A stretch of 47,126 nt of DNA from Anaerophaga thermohalophila str. Valhall (GTDB lineage: Bacteria; Bacteroidota; Bacteroidia; Bacteroidales; Marinilabiliaceae). The stretch lies in NCBI RefSeq assembly GCF_000250735.1, contig NZ_AHZV01000331.1, forward strand, positions 1 through 47,126, given 5' to 3'. Below the pieces are notes generated by a model, which saw only the letters and a program-made list of their open reading frames with translations, searched no databases and had not been told where the DNA came from. The translations under genes and the position numbers were made by a program. This document shows, piece by piece, positions 27,216 to 35,907 of this stretch. Within the stretch, counting starts at the first letter, position 1; each line of letters starts with the position of its first letter.

Positions 27216-27338
27216 GTGTCTGTCCATAAAGTGCCATTTACTGTGTTACGCTCGTCCGAAAATTACTCATTTACGATTAGTAAACTCCGTATTTTCGGAC
27301 TTCGCAAGCCTAGTAAATGACACTTTCTGAACAGACAC
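27216..27338. repeat. Palindromic MITE/REP-like element, copy 1
   Basis: A 123-bp imperfect inverted repeat: the ends are GTGTCTGTCCATAAAGTG and CACTTTCTGAACAGACAC. An inner stem pairs TCCGAAAAT with ATTTTCGGA, and the arms GTTACGCTCG and CTTCGCAAGCC are unpaired landmarks. Its reverse complement aligns with 32241-32362 over the full length. A further end-like fragment (ACTTTATAGACAGTCACT) lies at about 27360-27378. It sits between a membrane-protein gene and a propeller gene and carries no reading frame. Confidence 0.8.
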
Positions 27339-27394
27339 ATGATAAGTAGGAAACTTTTCCCACTTTATAGACAGTCACTAATAAGACTGAAAAA

Positions 27395-28915
27395 TCATTG
27401 AACAGACCCATTGTATTCAATGCCGACAGGAGTTACCTTCTCCGATGACATTGAAAAAATATCTTCAATATCTTCAGCTTCGAAACCTGGTTGTATCGAA
27501 AAAAGCTCAGGGATATTAAAAGATTTATAAAAATAGTCATAAAATTCCGGATCTTTTTGGGGAAGAACAAAAGGTTTATGTCCCTGCCCTTCTTTATCTA
27601 TATATGCAAAATAGGGTTTCCCGTAAAGACCGTCATCCCGTTTACTTGCAAAAACGATCCAGCGACTGTTAGATGCCCAACAATGATAAGAGTTTGAATA
27701 CTTTTTATTATTATTAATTTCCGGAAGTTCATTAATTTCTCCATTCTTCAAATCAATTAAATTTAATCTGGCTTCCGGATGCCATATTGGAAATGTTCCA
27801 TAATCAAAAACTGTAAACAATAAATATTGTCCATCCGGAGAAACCCGAGGTTCACTTACTGTTTTATCATGTTTTTTTGCCGAAAAAAGTGTGTCAACAC
27901 AATCGCCAAATGAACGAGTCTCCTCAAAAAAGTCAACAGAACAAAGACTGTATTTCAAAGACTTATAACCTTCAGGTAACACTACAGAATCGGCAACACA
28001 AAAGAACAATCTTTCTCCATCTGCAGAAAATTCAGGGAAAGTCTCGAATTGACCCGGTTTGCTAATAGAATTGCCCGAAAAGATTTCATTTTTTCGTATA
28101 TCCAGCACGACTAAATCAGAGGTAGTATCATAAACTTCCATTCTCATATCATTAGTAGAATAGAATTCAGGGATTATAATGTTTGTTGAAAAAGCGATAA
28201 AGCGTCCACCAGGGTGCCAATTTCCATACACTCCCGAGGAAATTGTTCCCTCTGTGGAAGTGTCTATCTTCCGTAAATCCCCATTTTCGTTGATAATAGT
28301 GCCCCCTCTCTCCGGATGCCGCAAATGAAAGAATGATTTACCGGGTAATTTTTGATTACCGATATGACAATTCATGCATGCTCCATCCAGCTGATTATTG
28401 TCTGCTAACACTTTTTCTTCAAAGTTACTGACATTCCTTAAACTTAAATTGATCTTGTTCCATACCTCATACCCTGGCTCAATAAGCCGGTAGCTAAGCC
28501 ACTGATCAATCGGTTCGTTGGCAACATACCAAAAAAATGGCAAATATTTAGACCACTTCTTCCTGTTCAAAGTAGATACCTCAATCCACAGAGTGTCTCC
28601 TTTATGTGCCTCTAAAAATTTATTAAATCGGTCGATCCTGAAAAAAATTTTATGCTTTCCTTCAATTTTCATTTTGTCTTCAGTACCCCTCATTGTCACA
28701 ACAACCCTATCGATACTATCTGGAACCATAAAATTAAGCGGAGCTATATTTGGAGGAATTACAATATCTGTATAATCGGGGTATATCAAAGGCTTTTGAT
28801 CGACATATGAAACATCGGATAAATCCGGTTCTGAACAACCAAAGCTCAAAATCAGCCCTATTCCACTCAACAAAATAGAAATAATATGCACATTAATCTT
28901 CTTCTGCATCTGCAT
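27395..28915 (-). CDS. CxxCH-containing TolB/PD40-propeller lipoprotein, copy 2
   Basis: The protein has about 506 residues from an ATG at 28915; ATGs at 28909 and 28945 are also in frame, and the upstream one makes a less typical signal. The lipobox is LSFGCSEPD. The order of parts matches copy 1: PPNIAPLNFMVPD, then EPIDQWLSYRLIEPGYEVW, then GACMNCHIG (Cys180, Cys183 and His184 from this start), then propeller blades WHPGGRFIAFSTN, FSADGERLFFCVA, VSPDGQYLLFTVF and WASNSRWIVFASKR, ending LPQKDPEFYDYFYKSFNIPE. It overlaps the end of the frameshifted membrane-protein gene by about 20 bp, which indicates tight coupling. Confidence 0.8.
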   Translation of the reverse strand: MQMQKKINVHIISILLSGIGLILSFGCSEPDLSDVSYVDQKPLIYPDYTDIVIPPNIAPLNFMVPDSIDRVVVTMRGTEDKMKIEGKHKIFFRIDRFNKFLEAHKGDTLWIEVSTLNRKKWSKYLPFFWYVANEPIDQWLSYRLIEPGYEVWNKINLSLRNVSNFEEKVLADNNQLDGACMNCHIGNQKLPGKSFFHLRHPERGGTIINENGDLRKIDTSTEGTISSGVYGNWHPGGRFIAFSTNIIIPEFYSTNDMRMEVYDTTSDLVVLDIRKNEIFSGNSISKPGQFETFPEFSADGERLFFCVADSVVLPEGYKSLKYSLCSVDFFEETRSFGDCVDTLFSAKKHDKTVSEPRVSPDGQYLLFTVFDYGTFPIWHPEARLNLIDLKNGEINELPEINNNKKYSNSYHCWASNSRWIVFASKRDDGLYGKPYFAYIDKEGQGHKPFVLPQKDPEFYDYFYKSFNIPELFSIQPGFEAEDIEDIFSMSSEKVTPVGIEYNGSVQ

Positions 28916-30708
28916 AATGATAATAAAACCAATAAGTTTCCTCAAATTTCGCTTTCAGTTTTAACCCTTCACCCTCATATCGTTCAAATTGCTTATTATA
29001 ATCAGCAAATCTACTGATAGTTGCAGGCTCAACAGGAATTTCAGACCATATTTCAAGATCAGGATTATTAATATAATAGACCACTAACGCTTCCTGATAA
29101 ACTCTCGGTATTCTTCCTCGAAGCAATATATCCCTGTATTCGAAAAAGGTATAAGCAAATTCTTCAACATCCTTACTCAAAAGATGATAGCACAATTTAT
29201 AATGTAATGCCTTCTGATTCTTTGGGTTTTCCTCAAGTAGCAAATTTAAAGCCTTAATATGTTCATTAGGCCGACGAAGATCTTCACTTGATGGAACCAA
29301 AGGTCTTTTCTCTTTCACCCAGGATATTTGGGCAATCCTGCTTTCGTCATACAGCACTTCAAGCAATCTTTTTGCCCATTTCTTGTGAAATAAAGTGGTT
29401 TCAAGAATTCTTAAATATTTTTCTGCAACTTTATATTCCCCGTTAATTATATTGATTTGCACTAATCTTCTTAACAATCTTGAACTATAATTATTTGGGG
29501 CAAAGATCATTCCCTGTAGTGCTGAATGTTGAGAAGCATTGACATCACCGATATGAAAATACACCTCATTAACTAAAAATAATGGGCAAGTAACTGCCCT
29601 TATTACTCACAGGAAGAATCAACCCTTTAGGACCTGTTTGATTGATGCTAAAGAACTTTTCAGCAAGTTCGCCCCTCGCTGAATGCGCCAAATTACAATA
29701 ATAAGCCCCTACACTACTTTTGTAATCATAATATTCTGCAAACTCGTACATCTTGTCAATATTCCCAAAATACCATTCAGAGTCAAGAGCAAGAAGCTTC
29801 TCAATCCTAAGATTCACATTGGAATGAAAACCAAAAGAAATAATTGCAATAAACACAGAGGCAATGAACAGTTGTAAAGCCCTATTTTTAAATGTTTTAT
29901 TTAACGCAAATAATAAGATAGAAAGAATCAAAGAAATGAAAGGTATAATAATCCAAAACAATGAAATAAGCTCGTTCTGAAAAGGAAAGAAATATGCCTG
30001 AAAAACAGAAATTGTATAATACTGCCGAAATAACAGAGGAACTACTGCTGAAAAAATGACCCCTAAAAAAGATAAAATCTTTCTTCCTTTATTAAGCTGG
30101 AAGCCAGTAATTTTGTCTTCCGATAAAGGCTTCCATTCATAAAGTAAAACCAAAAAACCAATCAGAATAACAACTCCACCCAAAGTAACATACAATGCAG
30201 GATAAAGAATAATTGGCAATACCGGTCGCCACCATTTTAAGGGTAATAAAAAATATCCCCATAATAAAAGCAGTGCCAACAAATAAGACATCAAAAAAGA
30301 AAGGTCAGAATTTACATTAAATATCAAGAGGAGAACAAAAACCGGGGGAAAAACAGCATAAAAACCACTTAATGGTTTCCCGGAGAATATTTGAATCACC
30401 TTCTTTGTCAGTAAAAAAATCAGCAAAAAGCTTACTGACACAATTATTGCTGCCATTCCCCTTAGATAAAAAAACTGGCTGAAGAAATCTCCTAAAAATC
30501 GTGCAAAAAAAGCCGGTTTCCCGAAATAACTTGTTATATGATGAGAGTCGAAGGCAAATAAAGCTATCTGTTCTTTTAAAAAGAAATGATATTGAAATGA
30601 GAAATGAATGAACGCCCAAACGATTAATGTCGCAATAACCCCTGGGACGTTTTTCTCAAACATTTTATCAATAACATTTAACTCTTGTCTGTGTTTCTTC
30701 AACTTCAT
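28893..30708 (-). pseudogene. DUF6057-like membrane protein, copy 2, interrupted by a one-base frameshift
   Basis: Two frames together make one protein of about 604 residues like copies 1 and 3. 29569-30708 encodes the membrane half and runs on to PKGLILPVSNKGSYLPI, then stops. 28893-29564 continues in the +1 frame with VNEVYFHIGDVNASQ, the counterpart of GNETYYHIGLVNVSQ in copy 1, and ends TYWFYYHYADAEED. Removing one base from the A5 run at 29575-29579 (T5 on the coding strand) joins the frames exactly at the expected place. Assembly error, recent mutation or slippage are all possible. Both halves keep a normal-looking sequence, so decay, if any, is recent. The ATG directly abuts the stop of the upstream propeller gene (copy 3). 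Confidence 0.8.
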
Positions 30709-32196
30709 TTAATGACTGTTTTCAAATTCAGCTTGTTGTCCTTTAGATTTTGTTGCAACATTTGCTATCTGATAAGGAGATATTTCAAAAGGCTCATTTA
30801 GAAATTCCGGAACATTAAATGAAAACAAAAAAGAATCGTAAAAATCCGGATCTTTCTGTGGTAATAAAAAGGGCTTTTGTGGAGCTCCCTTCTCATCAAC
30901 ATATCCAATCCAGGCATCCATAAAAAGACCATCACGTCTTCTGCTGCTAAAAACAACCCAATGTCCGTTAGAAGACCACGAGTGCCAACTTTCAACATTA
31001 TCACTATTAAAAGCCTTCAGTTCAACTAATTCACGCTTCGTTAAATCATAGATATATAAATCAGCTTCAGGATTGTATGCAGGGAAATTTCCATAGTCCA
31101 AAGTAGTAAGCATTATGTACTTGCCATCAGGTGATACCCGAGGCAAAGACACACTTTTACCCAAAGTTCTTGCTGAAATAATGGTATCAACGTCGTTTCC
31201 AATTATCCCTTTGTACTCATCGAAAGAAACAGAACAAAGACTATATTTCATTTCCTCTTGCTCTTCAGGTAGTTTTCCAGAAGGAGAACTTACAAAATAC
31301 AGCCTCTCACCATCTGGTGAAAAACAAGGAAAAGCTTCATACGCATTTGGAGAACTCAAAACAGAAGAAGTAAAAAACTCATTTCTGTCCACATTATATA
31401 TTACCATATCTGATTTCATGTCTAATGCATGTGCTCGTACATCTCCTATAGCATGAAAGATCTGGGTTACCTGATTGACTGAAAATGCGATATAATTTCC
31501 GGATGGATGCCAGGCCGGAAATCCGGCACTGCCAAAAGTATGATCCGTTTTAGTTTGGATTTTTTTCAAATCTCCATCTGAAAAGATGATGGTGCCACCA
31601 TAATTTTCTCTTAAATGCAACATCCATGAATCGGCCTTATTGTCCCTGAAATTATGGCAATTCATGCATGTTCCCGGCATTACCTCACTATCCAAAATCA
31701 ATTTTTCCTTAAAACTGCTCAACTCCCGCTGGTAAACCCCCATTGTGTTCCATGTCTGATAGCCCGGCATAATCCGTCGATATAGCAACAATTTATCAAT
31801 CCTGTGTTCAGACACATAAAAACGAATTGGATTATGCTTTGTCCACTTGCTGCCATTTCGAGAATAAACAGTAATGAAAACAGAATCTTCTCTGCTGTTA
31901 CTCAAAAAATTAGTCCAATCTTTTTCTGAAAACTTTACCTTATTACTATCGAAAAAATAATCCATTTCGCTGTAGGAAGAAGAAACATTTACATACAAGT
32001 ACCGGCAGCTATCCAGATATTTAAAATTTAGCGGAGCAATATTCCAGGGTACCGTGACACCATCATATTCAGGAAATACTTTAGGAAGAATCCCAGTTTC
32101 AAAAGCATTTGATAAATCAGGCTTTCCTTCTTTACAGCCAAAAAAAGATATGGCAATAACCAAACTTAAAGCGATGGTTCCATTAACTCTCTTCAT
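30709..32196 (-). CDS. CxxCH-containing TolB/PD40-propeller lipoprotein, copy 3
   Basis: The protein has about 495 residues from the ATG at 32196 (MKRVNGTIALS); nine more codons are open to 32223. The lipobox is ISFFGCKEG. It has PWNIAPLNFKYLD, then RIMPGYQTWNTMGVYQREL, then GTCMNCHNF (Cys177, Cys180 and His181 from this start). Blades WHPSGNYIAFSVN, FSPDGERLYFVSS, VSPDGKYIMLTTL and WSSNGHWVVFSSRRRDGLF follow, ending LPQKDPDFYDSFLFSFNVPE. By eye it is closer to copy 1 than to copy 2 around the CxxCH (shared MG-YQR-L motif). Its TAA stop is immediately followed by the ATG of the next membrane-protein gene. Confidence 0.8.
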   Translation of the reverse strand: MKRVNGTIALSLVIAISFFGCKEGKPDLSNAFETGILPKVFPEYDGVTVPWNIAPLNFKYLDSCRYLYVNVSSSYSEMDYFFDSNKVKFSEKDWTNFLSNSREDSVFITVYSRNGSKWTKHNPIRFYVSEHRIDKLLLYRRIMPGYQTWNTMGVYQRELSSFKEKLILDSEVMPGTCMNCHNFRDNKADSWMLHLRENYGGTIIFSDGDLKKIQTKTDHTFGSAGFPAWHPSGNYIAFSVNQVTQIFHAIGDVRAHALDMKSDMVIYNVDRNEFFTSSVLSSPNAYEAFPCFSPDGERLYFVSSPSGKLPEEQEEMKYSLCSVSFDEYKGIIGNDVDTIISARTLGKSVSLPRVSPDGKYIMLTTLDYGNFPAYNPEADLYIYDLTKRELVELKAFNSDNVESWHSWSSNGHWVVFSSRRRDGLFMDAWIGYVDEKGAPQKPFLLPQKDPDFYDSFLFSFNVPEFLNEPFEISPYQIANVATKSKGQQAEFENSH

Positions 32197-32210
32197 GACT
32201 AGTGCGTGTC

Positions 32211-32362
32211 TATAAACTCGCATAAATTTTTACAATATGTGTGTCTGTTCAGAAAGTGCCGGTTGCAAGGCTTGCGAAGCCGCCAAAAACAGAGTTTACC
32301 TTAGTAAATGAGTATTTTGGCGACGAGCGTAATGCAGCAAATGGTACTTTCTGGACAGACAC
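32211..32362. repeat. Palindromic MITE/REP-like element, copy 2, with adjoining short repeat
   Basis: Positions 32241-32362 (122 bp) have ends GTGTCTGTTCAGAAAGTG and TACTTTCTGGACAGACAC and align with the reverse complement of 27216-27338. Inner stem bases differ from copy 1 but still pair: GCCGCCAAAA opposite TATTTTGGCG. Positions 32211-32247 match 8776-8811 (TAAACTCG, TTTTTACAATATGTGTGTCTG). It fills the spacer between membrane-protein copy 3 and propeller copy 3. Confidence 0.8.
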
Positions 32363-32428
32363 TAATTAATCCAACATAAATTCACCATAACCGTCATTAA
32401 TACACTCTTTTGTGGCCCCTGTTTCATC

Positions 32429-34225
32429 TCAGCTGTCATTTCTGCCAAAATGAAGATAGTACCAATATGTATCTCCAAACAAATCTTTCATTCTTTCGGG
32501 TCTTTTGTTCCCACCTTTTCTAAATTCACTAATATACATATTAAACTTTTCCTCTACATTTTTGCTGATATTTACAACATCCAGTAAAGGAACATCATCA
32601 GAAGTTAAAGTCTGAATATAAGCTTTTGCCTCCTGAAAAATAAGCGGGGTTTCTTCATATTTAAACAAGGAATAAATTGACAAAAAATTAATAAAGCTGT
32701 CAAAATTCTTATTTAACAAATAATGCATCATTAAATACTCATATGCCATTCTGTTGTGTTTGTTTGCGCGCAATAAATACAAAAGTGCCACTTCGAAGTG
32801 CTTTTCATTATAGTAGAAGTCTTCGTCCGGTAAACGAGAACGTATTTCATTTAATTCCTGAGATAAAAATTCTGTTTTACTTTCGTTTCCTCTAATTTGT
32901 GATAAATGTCTTTTTGACCAGGTTGAATAAAACATGGTTTCACTTAACAATCCGAGATACTTTTGGGCTAATTTATCATTTCCGGAAATCAGAAACGTCT
33001 CAGAGATTCGTTTCACAGCTCTTACCGGCAACTTTGCATCAACAGTAGATTCAAGTGTTTCCATAGCCATCATCCTGGCAAAATTGTTTAATCCAAGGTA
33101 ATAGTATGGTTCACTTGCCATGAATGGTGTCATCCCTTTCCTTTCATAAGGAATTACAAAAACCGGCTGGAGACCTTGAATCTTAAAAAAATCTGTTGTT
33201 AATCGTCCCTCTTTTGCAAGAGAAAGATTTACAGCCACAGAGGCTTCTTTGCTATCTGGAACACCTTGCTTCCTGGCATGTATGGCAATTTCATTCCATT
33301 TTTTATTAAAAACAAGATTATCTAACTTGCGTATTCTCTCCTCGTTGGTATTATTAAGACAATAGAAAATTCCCCCAAACAGAATAATCATAAACAAGCT
33401 TAAAAAATAAACCATCCTTTGGGGAAAAGATATATTAGCCGACTCAAAAAAAGCTGCAATGAAAATAAGAAGAGGAACAGACAGCAGTGCAAGGATTAAT
33501 TCAACGGGAAGAAAAACAGGGATTCTGTAAAAGGCTTCTGAAACAAAACTCTGCAAAACATTTTCATAGAACAAAATATTTCGTAGCAAGGCAGGAAGCA
33601 AAAAAGACAATACTATGTATGAGACGCCAAAAAACAGCTTTCCACGGAATGATGAACGGCTGTCGGCTGAAACTATTTCGAGTAAAAATACAGAAAAGCT
33701 AAAAGTAAAAACAGCACCTCCCGCAAACCAATAAGTGAATACAACCAGTAATAATCCAAGTATAAACTTTCTCCAACCTCTTTTCTCTCTGATGTAAATA
33801 TCGATTCCTATTATACTCAATAAAAAGGCAACTAATCCGGAAAAATAAAAAAATCTATCTAATAACAATAATGCATAGCCCGCAGCGGGGAGCAAGGAAA
33901 AGAAGATGGCTGTATTTTTGTTAGTTACAAATGAAAAGATTCTGAACAAAAAGATAATAATTATCGTAACAAAAAACACCGTAACAAAGAGTGCCCCTAT
34001 GTGAAGCTTAAAAAATTGAAGAAAAAACTCCCCGGCAAAAATGGATAATCCTCCAGGGACAATTAGCTTTTCTAAAAAATTGTTATCCTGAAATAATTGT
34101 AATTGTTCTCGATAAACAAGTTGCTCAATATGAAAAATTCCAAATAACAGCCCGGTTGTAATAATAAACAGACCGGCCACAACAAATATTTGAACCTTAT
34201 AAAAATAAACACCCATCTTCGTCAT
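32429..34225 (-). CDS. Polytopic membrane protein with TPR-like C-terminal half (DUF6057-like), copy 3
   Basis: This 598-residue protein starts MTKMGVYFYKVQ (an alternative ATG lies three codons on). The first ~300 residues hold eight or more hydrophobic helices. The second half is soluble and helical: KLDNLVFNKKWNEIAIHARK, then EASVAVNLSLAKEGRL, MASEPYYYLGLNNFARM and NKHNRMAYEYLMMHYLL, which parallel copy 1 motif by motif. It ends DTYWYYLHFGRNDS. It is the first of the three pairs and lies 13 bp after the DUF4369-like gene, so these are probably cotranscribed. No catalytic motif was recognised. Confidence 0.75.
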   Translation of the reverse strand: MTKMGVYFYKVQIFVVAGLFIITTGLLFGIFHIEQLVYREQLQLFQDNNFLEKLIVPGGLSIFAGEFFLQFFKLHIGALFVTVFFVTIIIIFLFRIFSFVTNKNTAIFFSLLPAAGYALLLLDRFFYFSGLVAFLLSIIGIDIYIREKRGWRKFILGLLLVVFTYWFAGGAVFTFSFSVFLLEIVSADSRSSFRGKLFFGVSYIVLSFLLPALLRNILFYENVLQSFVSEAFYRIPVFLPVELILALLSVPLLIFIAAFFESANISFPQRMVYFLSLFMIILFGGIFYCLNNTNEERIRKLDNLVFNKKWNEIAIHARKQGVPDSKEASVAVNLSLAKEGRLTTDFFKIQGLQPVFVIPYERKGMTPFMASEPYYYLGLNNFARMMAMETLESTVDAKLPVRAVKRISETFLISGNDKLAQKYLGLLSETMFYSTWSKRHLSQIRGNESKTEFLSQELNEIRSRLPDEDFYYNEKHFEVALLYLLRANKHNRMAYEYLMMHYLLNKNFDSFINFLSIYSLFKYEETPLIFQEAKAYIQTLTSDDVPLLDVVNISKNVEEKFNMYISEFRKGGNKRPERMKDLFGDTYWYYLHFGRNDS

Positions 34226-34237
34226 TCTATACTGAAT

Positions 34238-34906
34238 TCAGTTAGGTCTTATTATTTTCTCCAACTGTTTGTCTTTTTTAAAGTATAAATCACCGGTTTC
34301 AGAAAGCACTTTGTTTTTAAATTCAGCCGGAAAAGAATGAAAATAAATTTTAAATAAAAACAATCCGATGCCGTTATGAAGATTACTGTCGATAGTGCAC
34401 ATTACTTCATCAATAAACAAGTCCTTTGTTTCATTAATATAACTTTCAATACTATCTTTCTCCGAGTCAGATAAACACGCGGTTTTTATTTGTCGATATA
34501 ATGACCATTGAATAGAATCATACATTTCTTTTTTCTGCTTCCATGCTTGAATACAATTATTTAAAGGCGTGCCCTTTCCTTTGCTTCTTTGAGCAAGTTC
34601 AACTTCAATAGTACCTTCCTCGGGTATTACAACTAAGTCCTGAACTATATCCGGATATTTCGGAGGTATTCTGATAATCTTAGCCGTTTGCGAATCGGAA
34701 TGTATCTCAAATTGAAACCTGCCGTCTTTTACTTCTATTGAATCAACATTTTTGGTAACCGGAGCATCAGAAGAAACCAGATATACCTTTTCTCCCTCAA
34801 ATGCTGCATTATGTACTTTCCCTTTTATTACAAAGAGCTTTTCCCTATTACATGCAAAAACAAGCATAATAATAATAATCCTTATTGTAATCTTCAATTT
34901 GTACAT
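34238..34906 (-). CDS. DUF4369-like lipoprotein without thioredoxin domain
   Basis: The protein has about 222 residues from the ATG at 34906 (MYKLKITIRI), with lipobox LVFACNRE (Cys19). An upstream ATG at 34969 lies inside a terminator hairpin and is unlikely. The N-terminal part FVIKGKVHNAAFEGEKVYLV through VKDGRFQFE matches the DUF4369 domain usually found in front of a TlpA/thioredoxin domain. Here no CxxC thioredoxin domain follows; the rest is helical and charged. It may be a binding or scaffold relative of those proteins. It opens the membrane/propeller gene run. Confidence 0.7.
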   Translation of the reverse strand: MYKLKITIRIIIIMLVFACNREKLFVIKGKVHNAAFEGEKVYLVSSDAPVTKNVDSIEVKDGRFQFEIHSDSQTAKIIRIPPKYPDIVQDLVVIPEEGTIEVELAQRSKGKGTPLNNCIQAWKQKKEMYDSIQWSLYRQIKTACLSDSEKDSIESYINETKDLFIDEVMCTIDSNLHNGIGLFLFKIYFHSFPAEFKNKVLSETGDLYFKKDKQLEKIIRPN

Positions 34907-34928
34907 ACTGTATATTTTGCATCGGCTC

Positions 34929-34968
34929 AAAAAAAGTGAAAGAGGATGCAAAATAACACCCTCTTTCA
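34929..34968 (-). terminator. Terminator between the SusCD module and the tandem module
   Basis: TGAAAGAGG (34937-34945) pairs perfectly with CCTCTTTCA (34960-34968). On the - strand the stem is followed by CTTTTTTTG. It lies about 70 bp after the PKD-like lipoprotein gene and 23 bp before the start of the DUF4369-like gene. With so little room for a separate promoter it probably attenuates rather than ends the transcript. Confidence 0.75.
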
Positions 34969-35038
34969 TTGAAATGCTGTTTATTTATCTCACCTCAAAC
35001 TTGGCTTAAATAAAAAAAAGCTAAGAAAAGATTCATCT

Positions 35039-35863
35039 CTAATCTTCTTTAGGTGCAAACATATAAAACCAAGCTTCTCCCCAGGCACCGACACCAGGCT
35101 GGCTTGCTGCCAGATGTAATTCAGTGTCAGTAATCTTCAAAATATGATACGTATAGAAGGGAGAATTATTGTTGTTAATATCCCATCCAAAAGGAACTGT
35201 AACATTCTTTGTAGTGAGCGTCCCAACACTCCAATCCGGCACATTTTCAGTCATATTCAGATCGAAAGAACCGGTAACAGCTCCTGGTTCAGGCAAACTT
35301 TCAGCAACACGCCTCAAATTACGACCACCGTTAAGATCAAAAGTCATGTAATCATTAAGTACACCCTGCTCTTCAAGGCCACTTGCATCCAGCACCCACC
35401 AGCAAGGAGCAAAGCATCCGGCGTATCCACCATTCCCCGCAGCTCCAGGTAAACTCAAATCCCAGGCCCAGGACTTACCTTCAGCCATATTGGTCAACAT
35501 CTCCCATTCAGGTTCTTGAAACGCCTCAGGGTCTGAATCATTCACGGTTATTTCATATTCATCGAACACGATACCTCCATCAGTGGTTGCAGTAATTTTA
35601 ATAGTGTAGGTTCCAGGTACCAACATCCTGACGGTTGCTTTTTGCTTTGTGGTAACGCCCCATGCATAATCCCAGGAAAACAATACATCCGGAGTATTAT
35701 TTTCGAGCGTAACGAGATAATCGTTTTCCGGATCCTGGGTTATGGAATAATCAAACTCAGAGGCAGGAACTTTCCTTCCTAATTCATCTCTGTCTTCTAT
35801 TGGATCGCATGCAACAGCAAGTACAAAAAATCCAATAAAACTATATAAAATTGCCTTTTTCAT
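35039..35863 (-). CDS. PKD-like lipoprotein of the second SusCD operon
   Basis: This 274-residue lipoprotein (LAVACDPIEDRDE, with acidic residues after Cys, fitting surface export) has one PKD-like Ig domain (about residues 40-110: FSWDYAWG, VPGTYTIKITATTDGG). A beta-rich C-terminal domain of about 150 residues follows, starting EWEMLTNMAEGKSWAWDL and ending WFYMFAPKED. It holds two close cysteines (GCFAPCWW) and is rich in Trp. It occupies the place where SusE-like ligand-binding proteins follow SusD. The ligand is unknown. Confidence 0.75.
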   Translation of the reverse strand: MKKAILYSFIGFFVLAVACDPIEDRDELGRKVPASEFDYSITQDPENDYLVTLENNTPDVLFSWDYAWGVTTKQKATVRMLVPGTYTIKITATTDGGIVFDEYEITVNDSDPEAFQEPEWEMLTNMAEGKSWAWDLSLPGAAGNGGYAGCFAPCWWVLDASGLEEQGVLNDYMTFDLNGGRNLRRVAESLPEPGAVTGSFDLNMTENVPDWSVGTLTTKNVTVPFGWDINNNNSPFYTYHILKITDTELHLAASQPGVGAWGEAWFYMFAPKED

Positions 35864-35907
35864 ATCTCAAAATTTTTCTGTTCAAATAACAATTAACACC
35901 ATTTTTC

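Noticed and set aside
29560-29600. Programmed ribosomal frameshift in membrane-protein copy 2
   Set aside because: The shift needed is +1 at a plain T5 run, there is no clear stimulatory structure, and copies 1 and 3 of the same gene are uninterrupted. A homopolymer indel is simpler.
34907-34969. Upstream ATG start for the DUF4369-like gene
   Set aside because: The extension would be coded inside the terminator stem and put 21 non-signal residues before a good lipoprotein signal.
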